Of a DNA stretch of 64,000 bases, positions 22,690 through 34,255 are shown in pieces (the first letter of the stretch is position 1; each line of letters begins with the position of its first letter). Where the stretch lies: positions 994,501 to 1,058,500 of the forward strand of contig JAZGTH010000114.1 of the NCBI GenBank assembly GCA_036877525.1, written 5' to 3'. Under the pieces are notes generated by a model that was not told the DNA's origin, searched no databases, and was given only the letters and a program-made list of their open reading frames with translations. The stretch is from Chromobotia macracanthus (taxonomy: Eukaryota; Chordata; Actinopteri; Cypriniformes; Botiidae). A program made the position numbers and the translations under genes.

Positions 22690-24833
22690 TAGAAAGACAG
22701 TATGCCCCACTATATAAAGGCTCTAAAAGCTGCAAAGGCTGAACACCTCCACAAACTCATAGGAACAAACAAAAAAAATCCAAGGTTTTTATTAAATACA
22801 GTGGCTGGATTAACAAACAAACGTCACCTGAAAAGAACAGTATGTTATATGCTACCTATAACATATGCAGTATGTTATAGATAGGACTGGAAGAGCTACA
22901 TGAACTTATCACTTCATCTAATCCAACTACATGCTTATTAGACCCCCTACCAACTAAACTACTGAAAGAGCTGTTACCTGTAGTAAAACAGCCTGTTCTC
23001 AATATTATTAACCCGCTCTCTATGCCTAGGCTATGTCCCAAGACCCTTCAAGCTATCAGTTATTAGGTCTCTCTTAAAAAGATCACAACTACTTGTTAGT
23101 TTTACTTAATCTTAGTGTTGCATTTGACACTATAGACCATGACATACTTGTAGATCTATTATAATATTACATTGGCATTCAAGGGCAGGCATTACAGTGG
23201 TTTAGCTCTTACCTGTCTGGTTACCATTTTGTTCATTTGAAAGGGGAATCATCTAAATGAACACCAGTAATTTATTGCCTGCCACAAGGATCTGTTTTAG
23301 GCTGTCTGCGATTCTCAATGTATATGCTGCCTCTTGGCAGTATTATTAGGAAACATGGGATAAGTTTCCACTGTTGCTGATGATAATTAATTACATATTT
23401 CATCAGGACCAGGTGAAATCTTAAACTTGTCAGAGCAAACTGAGTGTGTTAAAAATATAAAATATTGGATGATCTGTAAAAATTCTAAATAAAACAGAGA
23501 TTTTTCTCAGGACCAAAAACCTGTAAACAGATGCTTCTAGAATTTTCAAACAGACGGATGTACTATCAACCATTCAATAGTCAAAGACTTGGGGGATATA
23601 TTAGACCGCATTTTGTCTTTATTGTCTTTCTTCCACCTTAGAAACATTGCTAAGCTGTGGAACATATTATACTCTCCTGCATAAAAGCTTGTTAATGTTT
23701 TTATGACTACCAGACTGAACTATCGTAATGCACTACTAGGTGGTTGCTTAGCAACCTTGATAAACAAATGACAGTTGGCCCAAAATGCAGTGACACTGCA
23801 GAGACACTCTCTCCAAATTTAAATTTAGATTAATGTCATGCATTCACAATGCATTCCAAAACCTAATATTCCAATTACATTGGATAAAATGCTAATGATT
23901 ACCTTGTGTTAGTAATGTTACAAACTGCAGCTATGCAAATTATTCTTTATTTGGCTCCCATTTCTATCTCGGGATACCTCTCCTGGGGTAACAACAGGTC
24001 ACGCCAGCTACACTGCAGATCCAGCATTTTTAGATGAATAAGATTCTACATTAACGACTTGGAGCCGGTGTCTGCCATGTTCGGTGTAGTCTTTCCTTTA
24101 CATGATATGTTTTTTTTTCAAATGCGGCATTTCAGTTGCTAAATATGGTCAAAACAGTAATCGTTTTCTTTGACAAATATTGCTTTGCTTCAGAAGGCCT
24201 TTATTAACCCCCTGGAGTCATATGGATTGACATTGGGTCATAAAATGGTCTTGAGGGGTTAACCCTGGGTTAAAATTCTTATTAGAATGTCTTAGAATGA
24301 ATTAGAACAGCTAATAGTTTAGTAAATTGTTAATATTGCTTCTAGCTATATGATATAATTATAGTCCAAAAGACTACTTCTATTTTGCTACTCCTTTGTC
24401 TCAAATTGTCTCACATTGTCTTTCATTGTGTCATTTTCAGGTATTTCTATTGTATATATTGTATGTATGCATTTTACTTTGTGTTGTGTGGATTTCATGG
24501 TAGTATTGCAAATCCCTTATACCCCTGTCCCATAAAATGCTATCTTTTTAAATGCCATCTCCATGTTAGCTGAAACAGCATATCTTGCCTAATGATTTTG
24601 TAGTTTTATCGATTCAGTCACCCCTTTTTTTAAACCTACTATAGACCTAGTATGCCTAATTAGTCTTAATATACATCTCACAAATTATTTGCAATAATAC
24701 CATGTATTCTTTGTTGAACATGTCTGACATTTGTTTTGTTCTTTAAAATAATTCTTTTTTATTGTATGTAAAACTGCTCTGAAGCAATTTAATGTTGTAA
24801 AAAGCACTATATAAATAAAACTGAACTGAATTA
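22690..24833 (+). mobile_element. Degenerate L2-like LINE, 5'-truncated
   Basis: The plus strand starts with ALKAAKAEHLHKLIGTNKKN (the linker between endonuclease and RT), then broken RT motifs (TCLLDPLPTKLLKELLP; a QGSVLGCLRFSMYMLPLG-like frame near 23290) and a long 3' UTR. The 3' end is near 24833 with ACTATATAAATAAAACTGAA. It is the same lineage as the elements at 31.4-32.3 kb and 34.8-38.1 kb; the 3' UTR phrase TTGCAAATCCCTTATACC is shared with 32250. Confidence 0.75.
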
Positions 24834-25377
24834 AATGAGCAAATTTGCAGTGTCAACAATCATGCTTGTCTCACACTTCCACTTTTGTGAGAAAACAGGT
24901 TGCCACGTAAATCCTTCTTAGTTGTTTTCAGTCTCTCAAAATGTTTTTCAATCCAATTTAAGTCAGAATTTTTCGGTCAATGTTTGATATTACATTTCCC
25001 CTTACATGCAGAAAAAATGGGTTTCTGGGTTTCTGTCATAGCTCATGATATGATGCGGTTCAAAGGCACTCAAAACATAATTTACTCATAATATTCCAAC
25101 TCTGCTTTGTTTCACACTACATACATTTGGCACAGCAATGTGGGTTTAACTCTTACCCCCTTTGCATTTATTTATTTAGCAGACACCTTTATCCAAAGTG
25201 ACTTGAGCAAATGCCAAATGAGAAAGCAGGCTTTGATTTTCTTTTCTCTTCTAAAATACATGTGTGAAATATTACTCTCCCATGTTAAGGTGGGGTTTTG
25301 AATAAAGATAACTCTGGGTTAAGCAAAGTGTAGAAAGCGATACTGTGTTCTATTCTGTAATTTTTTCCATGTCTTAC

Positions 25378-25563
25378 CTGCTGAGCCACTGCAGCTGCAA
25401 GGTTTCCTCCTGCACTGTCCCCTGACCAAGCAATTCTTTCTGGATTGATGTTGTAGCTCTTCAAAACGTCAGCTTGAAGGAAGTACCTCACTACACAATA
25501 CACATCCTCACATGGGACAGGAAAATGGTAAGCTCCTATGACAGCACAGGTGCTAGACAGTAC
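25378..25563 (-). pseudogene. aadac-like pseudogene, nucleophile exon
   Basis: Acceptor GCATAG and donor GTAAGA are intact and the exon is open. It encodes PCEDVYCVVRYFLQADVLKS, NINPERIAWSGDSAGG and NLAAAVAQQ. The segment before YHFPVP (residues CAVIGA) lacks the conserved tyrosine-arginine-leucine-alanine-proline block, an in-frame loss. Confidence 0.8.
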
Positions 25564-25816
25564 CTATGCAGAACAAATTTATACAAGTGCTTCAACTCAC
25601 AAGTAGGCAAAGAGCAGGAACTACACTACAAAACTAAAACATTGCTATTATAGATTACATTTAAAGTAACAAGTTTCTGAATGGATGATTTCTGATGGAT
25701 GGGCAAATGATTATGATACATTGCATGAGCTTTCACATTTGATTTCTGGACTTTAAAAATTAAAAAAGCTTTGAAACTTTGAATCATAACTAGTAAAATT
25801 ATAGTAAAATAGTTTT

Positions 25817-27340
25817 ATTTCATTGACGCATTTGGCAGACGCTTTTAATCCAAGAGACTTACCTAGAAAACAGTCTTCCTCTTGATGGATGCTCTATAAA
25901 GACTGGGTGCCCTATATGATAGCAATTTGTCCTTTAAAAGCCACATATCCAATATTTGTAAAACTGTTTTAAAAATATATCAAAACCATGACACATGCTC
26001 TCCATGTATAACACAGAAAAGTTAATTTGTGCATTCATGACATCAAGACTTGATTATTTAAAATCTACCTCCAGCTCAGTTTCCCAGTTTGTTCCCTGCT
26101 TAGTCAGAGTATCATATGCTACAACAAGGGAGAGATTTATAAGGAAGAGGGATAGGAAATGAAGGGAAAGGATTTTTTTATGATGAGGTTAAGTGCTCAT
26201 GAAAGAGATGTGTTTTCAGCTGTCTTTTGAATATTGCCAGGGATTCTGCATTACGGATGAAGGCAGGAAGATCATTCCACCAGCATGGAGTAGTGAACTA
26301 AAATGATCTGGAGAGTGATTTTGTGCCTCTCTGTGATGGTGCCACAAGCCTTCGTTCCTTCTGTGATCGCAGGCTTCTGGTAGGAGCATAGGCTCGTAAG
26401 AATGAGTGAAAGTAGGAGGGTGCTGATCCAGTGATAGATCTGTAAGCAAGCGTCAAGGCCTTGAACTTGATGCGAGCAGTGAGCGGTAGCCAATGCAGAG
26501 AAATGAGGAGAGGGGTGACATGGGCTCTTTTGGGCTCGTTGAAGACAAGACGCGCTGCAGCGTTCTGAATCATTTGTAGAGGCTTGATTGTGCATGATGG
26601 CAGTCCAGCCAGAAGAACATTGCAGTAATCAAGCCTAGAAATGACCAGAGCCTGGGTGAGAAGTTGTGTTGCATATTCTGTTAGAAAAGGCCTGATTTTC
26701 CTGATGTTATGTAATGCAAATCTGCATGACCGAGCCGTCTTAGCAATGTGTTCTTTGAAGGTCAGTTGGTCATCAAAGATTACTCCAAGATTTCTGGCCA
26801 AATTTGATGGGGTAATTGAGGATGTACCTAATTGGATGGTGAAATCGTGATATAGGGTTGGATTGGCAGGGAAGACAAGACGTTCAGTCTTTGCCAAGTT
26901 GAGCTGCAGATGGTGTTCTTTCATCCATGCCGAGATGTCCACCAGACAGCTTGACATACGTGCCGCTACCGTGGGATCATCTGGAAGGAATGAAAGGAAG
27001 AGCTGCGTGTCGTCAGCATAGCAATGGTAAGAGAACCCATGTGCATGTATGATGGGGCCCAGTGATGTTGTGTATATGGAGAAGAGGAGGGGTCCAAGAA
27101 CAGAACCCTGGGGAACCCCAGTGATCAGCTGATGAACTTTGGATACTTCCCCTCTCCAGGAAACCCTGAAAGACCTACCAGTAAGGTAGCTTTCAAACCA
27201 ATGAAGTGGAGTACCTGTGATGCCCAGTGACGCGAGGGTGGACAGAAGGATCTGGTGATTGACTGTGTAAAAGGCAGCGGATAGATCAAGTAGCATGAGG
27301 ACTGATGATTTTGAGTTGAGACACATACAATTAAGAACAT

Positions 27341-27342
<2 letters not shown>
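25817..27342 (-). mobile_element. LINE-2 copy, 5'-truncated, with long open RT
   Basis: The minus-strand open frame at 26298-27395 carries VLMLLDLSAAFYTVNHQILL, ITGVPQGSVLGPLLFSIYT, FSYHCYADDTQLFL (YADD) and MIQNAAARLVFNEPKRAHV, the RT and C-terminal domain of fish L2. It is cut at the 5' end by a (TA)n run at 27343-27384; the first residues of that frame are microsatellite, not LINE. The 3' tail is at 25817-25862. A 245-bp block of foreign LINE sequence (25861-26105) interrupts its 3' UTR. Confidence 0.85.
25861..26105. repeat. 245-bp block identical to 31530-31774
   Basis: From ACCTAGAAAACAGTC to CTTAGTC this block is base-for-base identical, by reading, to 31530-31774 in the same orientation. 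At 31.5 kb it continues an RT reading frame (DKSFTWNNLENSLPLDG), so that is its original context. Here it lies within the 3' UTR of a LINE-2 on the other strand. Confidence 0.9.

Positions 27343-27384
<42 letters not shown>
27343..27384 (+). repeat. (TA)n microsatellite
   Basis: About 20 TA units followed by CATACATACATAC, at the 5' truncation point of the LINE-2. Confidence 0.95.
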
Positions 27385-27388
<4 letters not shown>

Positions 27389-27399
27389 CATACACTTTG

Positions 27400-28060
27400 G
27401 ATAGCTCTTTTAGTGGCTGAGTTGAGACAAAAGTTCTCCCTGATGTGTATTGAAGGTCCTTCAGTCCCTTCAGTCACCTGGTTTTTCTCACTTTCGTGAG
27501 CAGAGCTATCTTCCCCCCTTTTGGGCATTCTTCTGTCGGGTAAGAGGGGAACAAAAGGCCAGAGGTGTTCTGGTTGGCCATAAAACCATGTGTGGTAGGT
27601 GGGGGTACAGACTCCCTGGTGCCAGTGGGTAATAATCGATCTCAGCCCCCCATTCGGAGTCCTATTCTTCTTGTATTTTACGATCCAACTGCTAACCTTT
27701 GGTCAGACCAGATTCTACAATTGCAATTATTTTAAAATATGTTATGGCTGTCTAGACCAAGTCAATACCAACTGAATTTGTCCTTCCCGAAAAGCATATT
27801 TAACAATAACCTTTTCATTTTCTTCTATATTTTTGTTCTAATAATAGTTCCAATACTTAATATATAAACTATATAACTAGTTATTCTTGGATTAGAGATT
27901 GCTTTAATCTGTTGTACTGTAAACCTGCCGCACTGTCAATACACACAATCCTGAAATACAAATAATCAACTGTAACAGAAACACATGCGATTAGTTAGGA
28001 CCAAGACAAGACGACCCAAAACAGGCAACTTCAGCAACTTCATGCGCTTTAAAACAAACT
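27400..28060. other. Intron of the aadac-like pseudogene, nothing recognised
   Basis: Searched by eye for an HGGG-containing exon on the minus strand; none found. A possible repeat scrap at 27430-27680 was not identified. Confidence 0.4.
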
Positions 28061-28063
28061 TAC

Positions 28064-28199
28064 CAAGTGACCTAAACTTCTGAAGAACGAGTCAGTGAGC
28101 ATTAGTTTCCACCTCTCCTCTATGTTATTCGGCATGGGTAAGTAAATAAGCTGTTAACGCATTTAGTAACACAGTCAGAAACACTCCTTTCAACCTCAT
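28064..28199 (-). pseudogene. aadac-like pseudogene, first coding exon
   Basis: ATG at 28199-28197 begins MRLKGVFLTVLLNALTAYLL. That frame ends at TAA after THAE. The continuation PMPNNIEERWKLMLTDSFF, typical of the family, is in another frame and runs to the donor GTAAGT at 28063. The break implies loss of two bases or gain of one near 28137. Confidence 0.75.
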
Positions 28200-29005
28200 T
28201 GTGACTTTAGATTTGGATTTTGTCCTTTCCTTTGCTTTAATTGTTTTTTTATAGGTTCCACTTTTCCTTTCACACAGGTCTTCTGCAATTGGAAGAGCGT
28301 CCGTGTTTATTAGCACTGAGTTCTCTGTGTGGTAAAGTGTAATCCTGGATTAATTTTGAACTAGAGCCAGCACAATATGACAACATGTTAGTGTCATCTG
28401 ATCGTTACCCTGTACCCAGCAGCTCTGCACGTGGTTAAGAGAGATGTGCGTGCTGCTTAGCCACGCGTATGCGTGTTTATAATGCGTATGAAAAGCAGTG
28501 CCTTTATTGTTGTTACACTGAGTTAAGTTTACCTTTGCTCTGACTGAATCCTCTTTGTGACACACCCTATGTTCTTTTGGATATGCAAGGGTATTTGAGT
28601 ATTTTAACAGATTTAAAGAATTTTACTTGTTAAAAAATAAAACCTGAGTGATTTTTATCTTAAAATATAGGTAATAGAGATTAAATGATTAAAACATGAA
28701 TGTTTTGATAAAACATGAATAAAAAACACTCTAAAAGTAAACACACTGAGGAAAATATTTACCACATTTCCTTGCCCAATTTTTAAAAGTTTAAACCAAG
28801 ATCAGGCTATTTTATGTAAGAATTAAAAATACTCACCCCAAAACGATCTATTGTCTGCTGTCTGATATAATGAACATAGACACAATGACTGGTTAAGAAT
28901 TGTAACAGACTGTAACAGAATAAGAGTTATCCTTAATTTTACTATTTGTTTTGTGTTGTCTGATATATTTTGTATGTTAAAGATTGTTTAAGGATCGCAT
29001 TATTT
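28200..29005. other. Upstream of the aadac-like pseudogene, nothing recognised
   Basis: No CpG-rich promoter, gene or named repeat seen; AT-rich. Confidence 0.35.
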
Positions 29006-29966
29006 CAAGTCTAAACTAAACACCCATCTCTTCAGACGAGCATTCACTTAACTCAACTACTGTCACACCTAGGCACAGAGAACACTTTTTACCCACTTTA
29101 CTACATGTCTTTCACATTCTGTGTGAACGGCCCCTACGCTAATATAAGCCTGTTTTGTTTCCCTCTCTCTTCCTCTCTCTGTCCCCCCTCCGAGGGACTC
29201 AGATTACATCCGATACAGATACAGATTAGATCCGATACAGATTAGGTCCAGTTTGACGAGACAACGCTCACAACAACCTGACTAAGGAGGGGGTGACCAC
29301 CATGGGAACTGTGGAAAAATCAACCACCATTAATCTATACTGTTAATCTATATTCATATTCTTAGTAAAATACGTTATTCTGTCTATACCAGCAGTCTGA
29401 TGTTATAGCTGCTCTCAGTCTCTTTTTAACGTCGGCATCATTGCCTAAACATCCCTTATTGTATTATGTCAGCCATCAGGCTAACATAAAATAAATATAA
29501 AATCACCAGACCAAAATTAAAACTAGTCTTTACTGTAATTCAATACTTAAATCATAACAGCACTGATTATGACGCTGCAAACCTATAAAACTTTATATCA
29601 GAATACTGATTGCGACGCTGTAAATCTATAAACCCTTATACCAAGGTACTTTTTGCAGCTGTAACGTGTCAGAGGAGAAATGACCCTCCTGGTGAGCCTG
29701 GGTTCTCCCAAGGTTTTTTCTCCACATTCATCATTGGAGTTTGGGTTCCTTGCCACTGTTGCCGTGTTGGAGTGCTCACTGGGAGACTGTGAATAATAGA
29801 TATTTGATACTCCATAGTAGATATCTGATTTTGACATTGATAACTGACATACCGTTCTTACTTGTATTATTGTATATATTTCCTTGTTCTTTTTCCTCCC
29901 TGTAAAGCGGCTTTGAGACAATGCCACATTGTAAAAGTGCTATATTGAAAGTGAATTGAAGTGAAC
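29006..29966 (+). mobile_element. 5'-truncated LINE copy (3' UTR only)
   Basis: Starts CAAGTCTAAACTAAACACCC and runs through CGTGTGAACGGCCCCTACGC-like sequence to TTGTAAAAGTGCTATATTGA and a GTGAATTGAAGTGAAC tail. It is the reverse-complement counterpart of the 3' UTR of the LINE at 9691-10655, so it is the same family in the opposite orientation. Confidence 0.8.
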
Positions 29967-30610
29967 AGGACTGCCTTTGCTTTACTGAGTCGACTCCAAA
30001 AGTTGTAAAATTATCATCTAATTCCTGAAAGAAAAGAAGTGTGGCGATGGTGCCGTACTGCTTGCAGATTTTAGGGACCAACCCTAATGAAACACTTCAA
30101 ATATCTAACCAAAGTCTTACAGGATTACTTGAAAATGACCAGCAGCACTTGTAACAGAGAGAGAAGTTTATATTTACAATATTTATATGTGTAAATATGT
30201 ATTTATATGTTTTTTTATTTCTGCAGTTTCCTGTTTCGTGCTTGGCCCCGCATTACTGCTTGCAGCTATATTTTTTCTTCTTCTTTAGGGGCCAAGCCCC
30301 AATATGCAAGTATTTGTTATGATGCATATCCCCAAATCTCTGTCATGTGGTCATAATATACCTTAATAATGTCTGTTAAGTCCTGAGCAATCTAAAAATG
30401 AATAAAGAGAAAGAACATTTGAAACATCACCAATAACATGTAAGGATAAAATATGTGAAAGTGTAGAGTTGATCTTGTAGATGAAATTGAAGTTGCTTGT
30501 AGTGTAACAGTGACATGAAGCACCTTGGGTTCAGCAGAGTCAGAATGAAGCCTAAGATCATTGATCTGTGCCTGCTTTCTGAGTTGTGACTGTTAAAAGC
30601 TGATATATGC

Positions 30611-30613
30611 GCG

Positions 30614-30651
<38 letters not shown>

Positions 30652-30653
30652 GA
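30611..30653 (+). repeat. (CA)n(TA)n microsatellite
   Basis: GCGCGCACACACACAC... passes into ATATATATATATATAT. Confidence 0.9.
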
Positions 30654-30683
30654 CAAATATCTGTGTTTATGAACATATGGAGG

Positions 30684-30969
30684 GGTCAGGGTCCTGGCTT
30701 CCTAGTCTTTCTAGATTATCTTGCCAGGATCCTGACATTCACCGTGTTTTGTGTCAGAGCATGTTGTTCTTGTTTCTTGGTGTCAGGATCTAAACTCATT
30801 CTCTGGGTCTTTTTTTTCTGTTTAATGAACGTCTCCATGTTTTTGGATTGCTATTCTTTCATTTTTAATAGTCTGGTGTTTGTTTCTCGTTTTGCCCCCC
30901 CGAGGGTTTTTGTGTTCTTTGATTTTGTTGAAAGCTGTCTGCAACTGGGTTAATTCCTCGCACCTGACA
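30684..30969 (+). mobile_element. Internally deleted TGTCAGG-family LTR
   Basis: Begins GGTCAGGGTCCTGGCTTCCT and shares TTGCCAGGATCCTGACAT with the LTR at 17369. It ends CGCACCTGACA. At 286 bp it is less than half the length of the copies at 4484 and 17369, having lost its middle. Confidence 0.7.
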
Positions 30970-31379
30970 GTTAGGCTATTAAAGCCCTCTATGATCATAG
31001 TCCTATAGAAAGATAATATCCAACATAAAATCTTCCTTAGGGTACAACAGACGTAAAGCTAATTGTATCAAGTAGTTACTAATAGTAATAATAGTTACTG
31101 TTATAGTATTATAGTAATAGTAATAATTATCCAAACGCTTACCCACATGTACATTATCCAGACACTTTATCCACACATAAGATATCCAAACATCGTATTT
31201 GCATCTGTATGCCCGTGCATGTGTCTGTTTGTGTGTGGGGGGATTACTTAACCATGCAGGCTGGTGTCTATGTAAAAATATAGAAAATAGAGTTTTATTT
31301 TAATTGTAAAAATGCACAAAAAAAGTTTTTTAACTAATCTGCATTAGTTAATATTAACTAATTTGAACAAAGATGAATC

Positions 31380-32340
31380 AATGCTGTAAAAAACATGTTG
31401 CTCATTCGATATTATTCAATATTACATGTTGCGCAGTCGATATGAAAACTTGGGTGACTAGCAACATTCTACTGCTAAATTCAGACAAAACAGAAGAGAC
31501 AAATTCAGACAAATCTTTCACATGGAACAACCTAGAAAACAGTCTTCCTCTTGATGGATGCTCTATAAAGACTGGGTGCCCTATATGATAGCAATTTGTC
31601 CTTTAAAAGCCACATATCCAATATTTGTAAAACTGTTTTAAAAATATATCAAAACCATGACACATGCTCTCCATGTATAACACAGAAAAGTTAATTTGTG
31701 CATTCATGACATCAAGACTTGATTATTTAAAATCTACCTCCAGCTCAGTTTCCCAGTTTGTTCCCTGCTTAGTCGCAGCAGTGTGATGTTATAACCGCAA
31801 AAAGTAACTTCTCTCGCCATCTCTGCTTGTAACATTCCTCAGTACCTACAATTTGTCACAAAATCAGACTCAACAGTTTTAAAATAAATATAAAATTATA
31901 AATCATTGTCATAAGCGCTCAGTTTTTAAACAAAAAAGTTATGAATTAAAGTTTTATTGTGTCAGAGGAGAACTGTCTATCTCGGGTGAGGCTGGTTTCT
32001 CCCAAAGTTTATTTCTCCATATATACATCATTGAAGTTTTTGGTTCCTAGACACAGTCCCCCTATTGGCTTGCTTACTAGGAGACTGCTGACATTTAGCT
32101 TGACTTAGGGTTTCGTAAGTTGTTAATATTGCTTTTAATATAATGATCTAACTACAGTCCTAAAGACTCTTCTGTTTCATTATTTCTCTTTTTTACATTC
32201 TCTTTCATTATGCAATGTTTAGATATTTTATGGTATTTTTGCAAATCCCTTATACCTATATAAAACTGAAATTTTCTTTTTTCATTCTAAGCACCATCTC
32301 CATATATGCTGGAATGACATCTCTGTCATCTGACGTTTTA
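31380..32340 (+). mobile_element. Degenerate L2-like LINE scrap, RT C-terminal part and 3' UTR
   Basis: The frame at 31373-31588 has MKTWVTSNILLLNSDKTEE and WNNLENSLPLDG, the RT thumb region. Downstream the sequence decays, then the 3' UTR at 31960-32340 shares TTGGCTTGCTTACTAGGAGA and TTGCAAATCCCTTATACC with related copies at 37.9 kb and 24.5 kb. It contains the source copy of the 245-bp duplicated block (31530-31774). Confidence 0.7.
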
Positions 32341-32526
32341 AGAGGCTGTCTGGATACGTAACCCTCTCATAAACCAATGAGACAGGTAAGAGCCTTTGCA
32401 TGCAATGACAATTGCAAATGTGTTGTATTGCAATTGTATTACAAATGTAGTTTTATTAATATACATCTTTTGATTTGGTTGGAGAGTTAAATAGTTTTAA
32501 GTAGCAATTTTAAAGCTATAAATGTT

Positions 32527-32869
32527 TGTGAAAAGCGGCGCGTGGTTTCAGCGTTGCTACTGGTGGAGAGACAGGTTTGGAGACGAAATGGTTAAGGGAA
32601 ACGCCTCCCTCGTAATGATCTAACAGCTGTTCCCATTTTGCAGTGAGTCAAGAGACAGGATAAAATGGGGCTGCAAGAAGAGATCGGGGTTAAGAAACAG
32701 AGGAAGGCGGAACGGAGGATTGTGGCGGTTTTTCTTTATTGTGGAACACTGAAAAGCCTACGGACTAATTTTGCTTGTTTCTTTTTGTTGTTACCTTGAT
32801 TGGAAATAAATACCCGCTTACCCGTTCTCTGGCCTTTTTGTAACCAGGGAAGACACAGATCGTGTCACA
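32527..32869 (+). mobile_element. Solo LTR, 343 bp, target duplication ATGTT
   Basis: Starts TGTGAAAAGCGGCGCG and ends GTGTCACA, with TGTGA/TCACA inverted ends. The 5-bp duplication ATGTT lies at 32522-32526 and 32870-32874. AATAAA (in GGAAATAAATACCCGCTTAC) lies near its 3' end. Same family and orientation as 38752-39087. Confidence 0.85.
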
Positions 32870-32936
32870 ATGTTATTTTAAAAAAAAAGAAATTTGACAA
32901 TTAAATGAAGGAAAAAAATACTAGATTTTTTTTTTT

Positions 32937-33221
32937 CGGACCATTCTCTGTAAACCCTAGAGATGGTTGTGCATGAAAATCCCAGTAGATCAGCAGTTTA
33001 TGAAATACTCAGACCAGCCCGTCTGGCACCAACAACCATTCCATGATCAAAGTTACTTAAATCCCCTTTCTTCCCCATTCTGATGCTCGGTTTGAACTTC
33101 AGCAAGTCATCTTTACCACATCTAGTTGAGAGTTGCTGCCATGTGATTGGCTGATTAACAATTTGTGTTACCAAACAATTGAACAGGTGTGCCTAATAAA
33201 GTGGCCGGTGAGTGTATATAG
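32937..33221. repeat. Widespread fish interspersed repeat, class not assigned
   Basis: CCATTCTCTGTAAACCCTAG through CCCGTCTGGCACCAACAACC to TAATAAAGTGGCCGGTGAGT is a phrase I know as highly repeated in fish genomes. No coding sequence or termini were defined. Confidence 0.55.
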
Positions 33222-33682
33222 GAGACTGATCTTGCGGCAATTGGCCAATTGGTTATTGGATCTTGCCACGATTATTGGCGATTGGCCAGCATCATGCATT
33301 GTGATATTGATATATCTTGAAAAACATGGCCACCATTGGCCAATGAAATTTAAGCACCTGTTAGACAAAGATAATGAAGGCCGATCAGAATAAAACCCAT
33401 TGGGCATGTTTACTCTGTGAGAAGATTGAAAGAAATCATTCACCAGAGGCATCTTATTTTTCAGGATTTCTCGGGTCACACAGCGTTTGACAAAAACACA
33501 AAACATTGATGTCATGTTAGAGCTCCTAATTCTGAACAACTTTGCCTCTAGAACTACTGCTGCCAGTAAACTGCTCTTTAAATATTTGAGAATATTTTAA
33601 AAAACTGCCTTTGAAAACAAATTCTAGGACTTTATCCCAATATCGATACAACCAATGCAGTACAATTCTATAGACTCTCTGC

Positions 33683-34130
33683 CTAACACCAGAGTTACTG
33701 TCCTTACAGACCCAAGATGACTGTCCTTATAGACCCTGGGCAATTGTCCTTGCACACCCAGTGTTACTGCCCTTATAAACCCAGGGTCACTGCCCTTATA
33801 CACCCAGGGTTACTGTCCTTATAGACCTAGCATTACTGTCCTTATCGACCTAGGGTTACTGTCCTTACAGAACCAGATTTGCTGTCCTTATAGAACCATA
33901 TTTGCTGTCCTTATAGACCCAGGATTACTGTCCTTATAGAACAAGAGTTGTTGTCCTTATAGTCCCAGGGTTACTTTCTTTACAGACTCAGGGTTACTGT
34001 CCTATAGAATCAGATTTGCTGTCCTTATGGACCCAGATTTGCTGTCCTTAAATTACTGTTCTTACAGACCCATGCTTACTGTCTTTGTAGACCCAGGGTT
34101 TCTGTCCTTATAGAACCAGAGTTTCTGTTA
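33683..34130 (+). repeat. 23-24-bp minisatellite, about 18 units
   Basis: Repeats of TTACTGTCCTTATAGACCCA plus GGG with many substitutions (for example GATTTGCTGTCCTTATAGAACCA). Units are directly adjacent with no spacers. It lies immediately upstream of an exon-like stretch at 34256-34370. Confidence 0.9.
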
Positions 34131-34255
34131 ATTGTCCAAAGACGATTACGATTTAAAGTAATTTCACTAATGTTTGAAGATCACAAAGTTTCCTGTTGCA
34201 GGAAAACTCCTCTGTGATAAATCTGGGCATATGTTAATGAGAGAGAACCCCTGCT

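Larger units (their letters stand above)
21071..28199 (-). pseudogene. Arylacetamide deacetylase-like gene, decayed
   Basis: Remains of an AADAC/NCEH1-type microsomal serine hydrolase (alpha/beta fold, hormone-sensitive-lipase family). First exon 28064-28199: start MRLKGVFLTVLLNALTAYLL, a signal-anchor-like helix, then a frameshift, then PMPNNIEERWKLMLTDSFF and donor GTAAGT. An exon at 25378-25563 has the nucleophile motif GDSAGGNLAAA, but the YRLAP block expected before YHFPVP is gone. The last exon 21071-21664 holds HLKIQALIYPVLQALDFNTP, FWSEYFTSDKLFF, FVNWSSYLP and a C-terminal part with CEYDVLRDDGLMY and GFHGA (acid and His of the triad), in three different frames with an internal TAA. 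The exon for the HGGG oxyanion motif was not found between 25.6 and 28.0 kb, where LINE-2 sequence now sits. With this many independent lesions it is read as a pseudogene. Confidence 0.8.

Noticed and set aside
26641..26850. Plus-strand open frame opposite the LINE-2 RT
   Set aside because: Antisense shadow of the long RT frame on the minus strand; no independent support. The same holds for 11149-11436, 41401-41583, 41761-41994, 42609-42824 and 43167-43433.
29776..30081. Minus-strand frame KICKQYGTIATLLFFQELDD as an extra exon of the aadac-like gene
   Set aside because: It lies upstream of the gene's first exon and does not resemble the missing HGGG exon; part of the frame is LINE 3' UTR.
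33683..34130. CRISPR-like array of regularly repeated units
   Set aside because: Units are contiguous with no unique spacers, they drift in sequence, and the genome is vertebrate; it is a minisatellite.
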